Origin: PCC-6802 sp943367755
GTDB taxonomy: Bacteria > Cyanobacteriota > Cyanobacteriia > Pseudanabaenales > Pseudanabaenaceae
Direction: 5' to 3'
Assembly (NCBI GenBank): GCA_943367755.1
Contig: CALRKB020000008.1
Span: 78,755-142,754, forward strand
DNA length: 64,000 nt
The notes beneath the pieces were generated by a model. It had not been told where the DNA came from. It worked only from the letters and a program-made list of their open reading frames with translations, and made no database searches. This document shows positions 61,389-64,000 of the stretch, piece by piece. Made by a program: the position numbers and the translations under genes. The stretch's first letter is position 1. Every line of letters starts with the position of its first letter.

Positions 61389-61850
61389 ATGTCCAACTAT
61401 CGCACTGCTCCAGACCTTAAACCATCGGATTACATTATTTTGGGTATTGCCACTTGCTTTATTAAGGCTGATGGTGAGGTTCTGCAAGTCAAAGTAGCAG
61501 AGCCAATTCCTTCCGCTGCTTTAGAGGCTATCCTCAAGCAGGTACCGACCTCCTACGAGCTTGCTTATGCCACGGATCTGGGGCAAATTTTAGATGGTGA
61601 TGGCAATGCACAGTTGCCAAGTAGTATTTTTCCTGAAGGGGTACAAGTTTGTAGTGAGTTTTTTGAGCGGGCGATCGCGGCAGCACGCACTTATAAATCT
61701 CGCCCTGAAGCCCAAAAACATATTTCTGTGGGGCAAACCTACACCAACTTTAACTTCTCGCTGGAGAAAAAGCGGGTACTTAATCCCGATCGCGTCGTGC
61801 GTGAAGAGGACAATATCAAACAGCACTCACACACACATAAAGTACTGTAG
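61389..61850 (+). CDS. conserved hypothetical protein
   Basis: 153 residues, soluble, alpha/beta: PDLKPSDYIILGIATCFIKA, EPIPSAALEAILKQVPTSYE, FPEGVQVCSEFFERAIAAAR and VREEDNIKQHSHTHKVL. It looks like a protein conserved in cyanobacteria; no function known to me. The two cysteines and His-rich end (HSHTH) could bind metal. It is followed 112 bases later by a TM2 gene on the same strand. Confidence 0.65.
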   Translation: MSNYRTAPDLKPSDYIILGIATCFIKADGEVLQVKVAEPIPSAALEAILKQVPTSYELAYATDLGQILDGDGNAQLPSSIFPEGVQVCSEFFERAIAAARTYKSRPEAQKHISVGQTYTNFNFSLEKKRVLNPDRVVREEDNIKQHSHTHKVL

Positions 61851-61962
61851 TTGTCATAATTACAAGAGAAAGTATAGCCAGTTGAAGTTGTTGAAGTGAT
61901 TTGTGAGAGTGCTTGCTATACCTTTCACCACAGGCGTTACCGAACAAGGGCTAAGTTTCTTT

Positions 61963-62424
61963 ATGAGCTTAAAATCCGAGCGTTTGACTATTTCCTATGT
62001 CCTTTGGGCGCTTTGCTTCATGGGACTATGTGGGCTACACCGTTTATATAATGGCAAGACTATTACGGGCTTAATTTGGCTATTTACCTTTGGCTTTTTC
62101 GGGTTGGGTCAGTTTCTAGACTTGTTTTTTCTGCCAGGGATTGTAAGAGATTACGAACGGAAGTTGTTGGCTGAGCATCCGCAGCAACCAGTAATTCCGC
62201 CAGAACAATCGCCAAAACTAACGCAAGCACAACTGATGGTGAAATTGACTCAGGCAGCGCAAACTCGGGGTGGCAAGCTATCTGTCACTCAAGGAGTGAT
62301 CGCAGTTGGGGTGGAATTTGCGGAAGTTGAAGCTGCACTGAGGCAGATGGTGAAGTCTAGCTATGTCAGTGTCGATAACGATCCAGCAACTGGGGTTGTC
62401 ACCTATTATTTCCATGAGTTATAA
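61963..62424 (+). CDS. TM2-domain membrane protein
   Basis: 153 residues from the ATG at 61963; an upstream GTG at 61903 would add 20 residues. The TM2 domain (~10-60) has two helices with the conserved GLCGLHRLYNGKTITGLIWL and FGFFGLGQFLDLFFLPGIV. The C-terminal part (~90-153) is a small helical domain (LMVKLTQAAQTRGGKLSVTQ; EVEAALRQMVKSSYVSVDND) like a winged-helix. Function unknown. The stop overlaps the ribD start by 11 bases. Confidence 0.85.
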   Translation: MSLKSERLTISYVLWALCFMGLCGLHRLYNGKTITGLIWLFTFGFFGLGQFLDLFFLPGIVRDYERKLLAEHPQQPVIPPEQSPKLTQAQLMVKLTQAAQTRGGKLSVTQGVIAVGVEFAEVEAALRQMVKSSYVSVDNDPATGVVTYYFHEL

Positions 62425-63538
62425 CAGCGCGCAAGATTTAGAGTGGATGCATCGCTGTCTAGAACTGGCTAAACAGGCTAAAGGTCGCACGGCACCGAAC
62501 CCAATGGTAGGTTGCGTCATTGTCAAAGACGGCAAATTAATCGGTGAAGGATTTCATCCTGGCGCAGGTCAGCCCCATGCGGAAGTATTTGCGATCGCAG
62601 GGGCTCAAAAGCATGGAGGCATAGATGCTACGCAGGGTGCAACGTTGTATGTCAGCCTGGAGCCGTGCAATCATTTTGGCCGCACGCCTCCCTGTACGGA
62701 AGCAATTATCAAGGCTGGGATTATTCATGTCGTAGTGGGGATGGTCGATCCCGATCCACGCGTATCTGGCAGTGGTTGCGATCGCCTGCGTCAAGCAGGA
62801 ATTAGCGTGACCGTGGGCGTAGCTGAGGCCCTATGTCAGGAACTGAATGAAGCCTTTATTTATCGCGTTACACATCAGAAGCCATTTGGCATTCTCAAAT
62901 ATGCGATGACGCTGGATGGCAAGATTGCGACTGCGACTGGACATAGTTATTGGATAACATCGGAGGCGGCACGCCGCGAAGTGCACGATTTGAGAGCAGG
63001 TTGTGATGCGATTGTCACTGGTGGGAATACGGTGCGCCACGATAACCCTCATCTCACTACCCACGGAATCACTGAGCATTCACCCCTGAGAGTCGTAATG
63101 TCTCGCAGTCTGGATTTGCCGACTGAAGCTAATCTGTGGCAGGTTAGCGATATCCAACGCACCTTGGTGATTACTCAAGATGATCGCAATCGAAACGTAG
63201 CAGATAAGTTGCGTGATCGCGGTGTGGAAGTGCTAGTCTTAACTGAACTATCACCAGATCGTGTGATGGCAGAATTAGGCGATCGCGGTTGTAATGCGGT
63301 GCTATGGGAATGCGGTGGTGTATTAGCTGCCAGCGCGATCGCAGCGGGCACTATCCAAAAAGTATATGCTTTCATCGCTCCCAAACTGATTGGTGGATTT
63401 GATGCTCCTAGCCCGGTGGGAACGCTTGGTAATACTGAGATGACCCAGGCATTACGCCTCCAACGGACAAAAATCATGCCCATTGGAGAAGATTTGCTGG
63501 TGATGGGATACCTGGACATTTGCTTGCCATCCCTATAG
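62414..63538 (+). CDS. ribD: bifunctional riboflavin deaminase/reductase RibD
   Basis: 374 residues from the ATG at 62414, which lies inside the end of the TM2 gene; the family begins just before the deaminase block. The deaminase domain (~10-145) has ARGRTAPNPMVGCVIVKD-type KGRTAPNPMVGCVIVKDGKL, zinc ligands in QPHAEVFAIAGAQ and LEPCNHFGRTPPCTEAIIKA. The reductase domain (~155-374) has ILKYAMTLDGKIATATGHSY and DAIVTGGNTVRHDNPHLTTH. It carries out the second and third steps of riboflavin synthesis. No FMN riboswitch is seen. Confidence 0.95.
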   Translation: MSYNSAQDLEWMHRCLELAKQAKGRTAPNPMVGCVIVKDGKLIGEGFHPGAGQPHAEVFAIAGAQKHGGIDATQGATLYVSLEPCNHFGRTPPCTEAIIKAGIIHVVVGMVDPDPRVSGSGCDRLRQAGISVTVGVAEALCQELNEAFIYRVTHQKPFGILKYAMTLDGKIATATGHSYWITSEAARREVHDLRAGCDAIVTGGNTVRHDNPHLTTHGITEHSPLRVVMSRSLDLPTEANLWQVSDIQRTLVITQDDRNRNVADKLRDRGVEVLVLTELSPDRVMAELGDRGCNAVLWECGGVLAASAIAAGTIQKVYAFIAPKLIGGFDAPSPVGTLGNTEMTQALRLQRTKIMPIGEDLLVMGYLDICLPSL

Positions 63539-63602
63539 CGAGAGGATCTATGGCGCAAAGGAGGCTTGTGATTATCTGCACGGGGGTTGGAGTTGCTATC
63601 AA

Positions 63603-63761
63603 ATGATCGCCCTTTCCTATCTCAAAACCACATCGCGATCGCCCCTCCCAAAGAAAGAAGCGATCGCTAAATTTTCCTGAATGGTAATAATGCGATCGCT
63701 CTTTAACTCACACACAAGAAAGCGATCGCCTTCCCATCTCAACTAATAGAAAAGCGATCGC
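63603..63761. repeat. HIP1 array with ~30-base spacing
   Basis: Five exact GCGATCGC octamers start at 63635, 63660, 63692, 63722 and 63754, and a degenerate one at 63603. Spacings are 32, 25, 32, 30 and 32 bases. The first and fifth units share further sequence (CCTATCTCAA and CCATCTCAAC). It looks like an old tandem duplication with a HIP1 site in each unit, in non-coding sequence between ribD and the insertion sequence. Confidence 0.75.
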
Positions 63762-63853
63762 AATTGGTTAATAATTTGGGGTGTTAATGCAGTTACTTGC
63801 TACCTAGCCACAGAATAGCTAGAGCAATGGTTGCGGGTAAGGTTTGGGCTAAC

Positions 63854-64000
63854 TGAGGTGGACCCCAAAAACTGGACAGGGGGTTAAGCTCTGAACCACT
63901 CGAAATAATGATAGGAGTAGTTCATGAGTAACAAACGCAAGCAGTACAATCCCAAATTCAAAGCAAAAGTCGCCCTGGAAGCTATTCGAGGCGAGAAGAC
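63854..64000 (+). mobile_element. left end of an IS3-family insertion sequence (truncated by window edge)
   Basis: Begins with a likely terminal repeat, TGAGGTGGACCCCAAAAACT, at about 63854. The form TGGACCCCAAAAACTGGACA is common to IS3-group ends. The transposase orfA follows 50-70 bases later. The right end, orfB and target duplication are outside the window, so the full element and its exact boundary are not determined. Confidence 0.8.
63924..64000 (+). CDS. IS3-family transposase OrfA, 5' end (truncated by window edge)
   Basis: Twenty-five codons from the ATG at 63924, preceded by an AGGAG ribosome-binding site at 63914. The product begins MSNKRKQYNPKFKAKVALEA, the helix-turn-helix start of IS3-type OrfA proteins, in which the residues R/K-x-Y-x-P-x-F-K-x-K-V-A-L-E-A are typical. 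The rest lies outside. Confidence 0.87.
   Translation, partial: MSNKRKQYNPKFKAKVALEAIRGEK

Noticed and set aside
63603..63761. CRISPR array.
   Set aside because: The repeated unit is only the 8-base HIP1 octamer, spacers are not unique-length units with 25-35-base repeats, and no cas genes are present.

Overview
The window is cyanobacterial chromosome. It carries the b6f subunit gene petG and the photosystem II gene psb30, both too short to show up in a simple ORF listing. It also has COP23, CAAD/CURT1, ABA4-like, DUF3172, DUF1517 and XisH/XisI proteins, a ClpR-ClpP pair, a sucrose synthase, and GCGATCGC (HIP1) octamers scattered throughout. The mix is compatible with a Pseudanabaenales-like filamentous lineage, but the genus cannot be fixed from the sequence alone.

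Layout. 1-8.1 kb (minus): 5' part of alaS, a DUF2127 membrane protein, a membrane-anchored beta-propeller protein, DUF29 and Uma2 proteins, a DUF1980/DUF318 permease pair, pyrG and a small phosphatase. 8.2-10.9 kb: a MITE-like repeat, then sucrose synthase with a strong terminator. 10.9-14.3 kb: a nitroreductase / aldo-keto reductase / Old Yellow Enzyme operon divergent from an ArsR-type regulator, with a palindrome between them. 14.3-22.2 kb: a second inverted-repeat element, an acetate-type symporter pair, a YkgJ protein, a double SagB-type oxidoreductase, a CHASE2 adenylate cyclase and gcvT. 22.4-27.1 kb: COP23 with two secreted trypsin-like proteases, a pseudouridine synthase, a P-loop kinase-like protein and an ABA4-like protein. 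27.2-32.7 kb: rpsB-tsf behind a pseudoknot-like leader, a TPR protein, an MTHFR and a Uma2 protein.

32.7-42.0 kb is the most unusual part. It is a tightly packed six-gene minus-strand operon. Both its first and last genes encode a CrtC/AttH-type lipocalin domain fused to a polyprenyl diphosphate synthase. Between them lie a Rieske oxygenase, a cytochrome P450, a UGT-like glycosyltransferase and an FkbM methyltransferase. Together these could make an oxidised, glycosylated and methylated terpenoid. No recognisable terpene cyclase is present, so the lipocalin half of the fusions is the natural candidate for the hydration or cyclisation step (inference).

42.0-64.0 kb: an orphan reading-frame remnant, DUF3172, a 5'-truncated kptA, tRNA-Ser(GCU), rsmE-yjbQ-yvcK, an anti-sigma-type ATPase, maf, clpR-clpP, an RTX-type metalloprotease, DUF1517, petG, xisH-xisI, several proteins of unknown function, a thioredoxin-like ferredoxin, psb30, a GTPase, a CAAD protein, plsC, tRNA-Ala(CGC), ksgA, a phosphotransferase, a TM2 protein and ribD. 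The window closes with a HIP1 array of about 30-bp period and the left end of an IS3-family element running off the edge. A family of short GGGGCAG/CTGCCCC palindromes recurs in the intergenic spaces.
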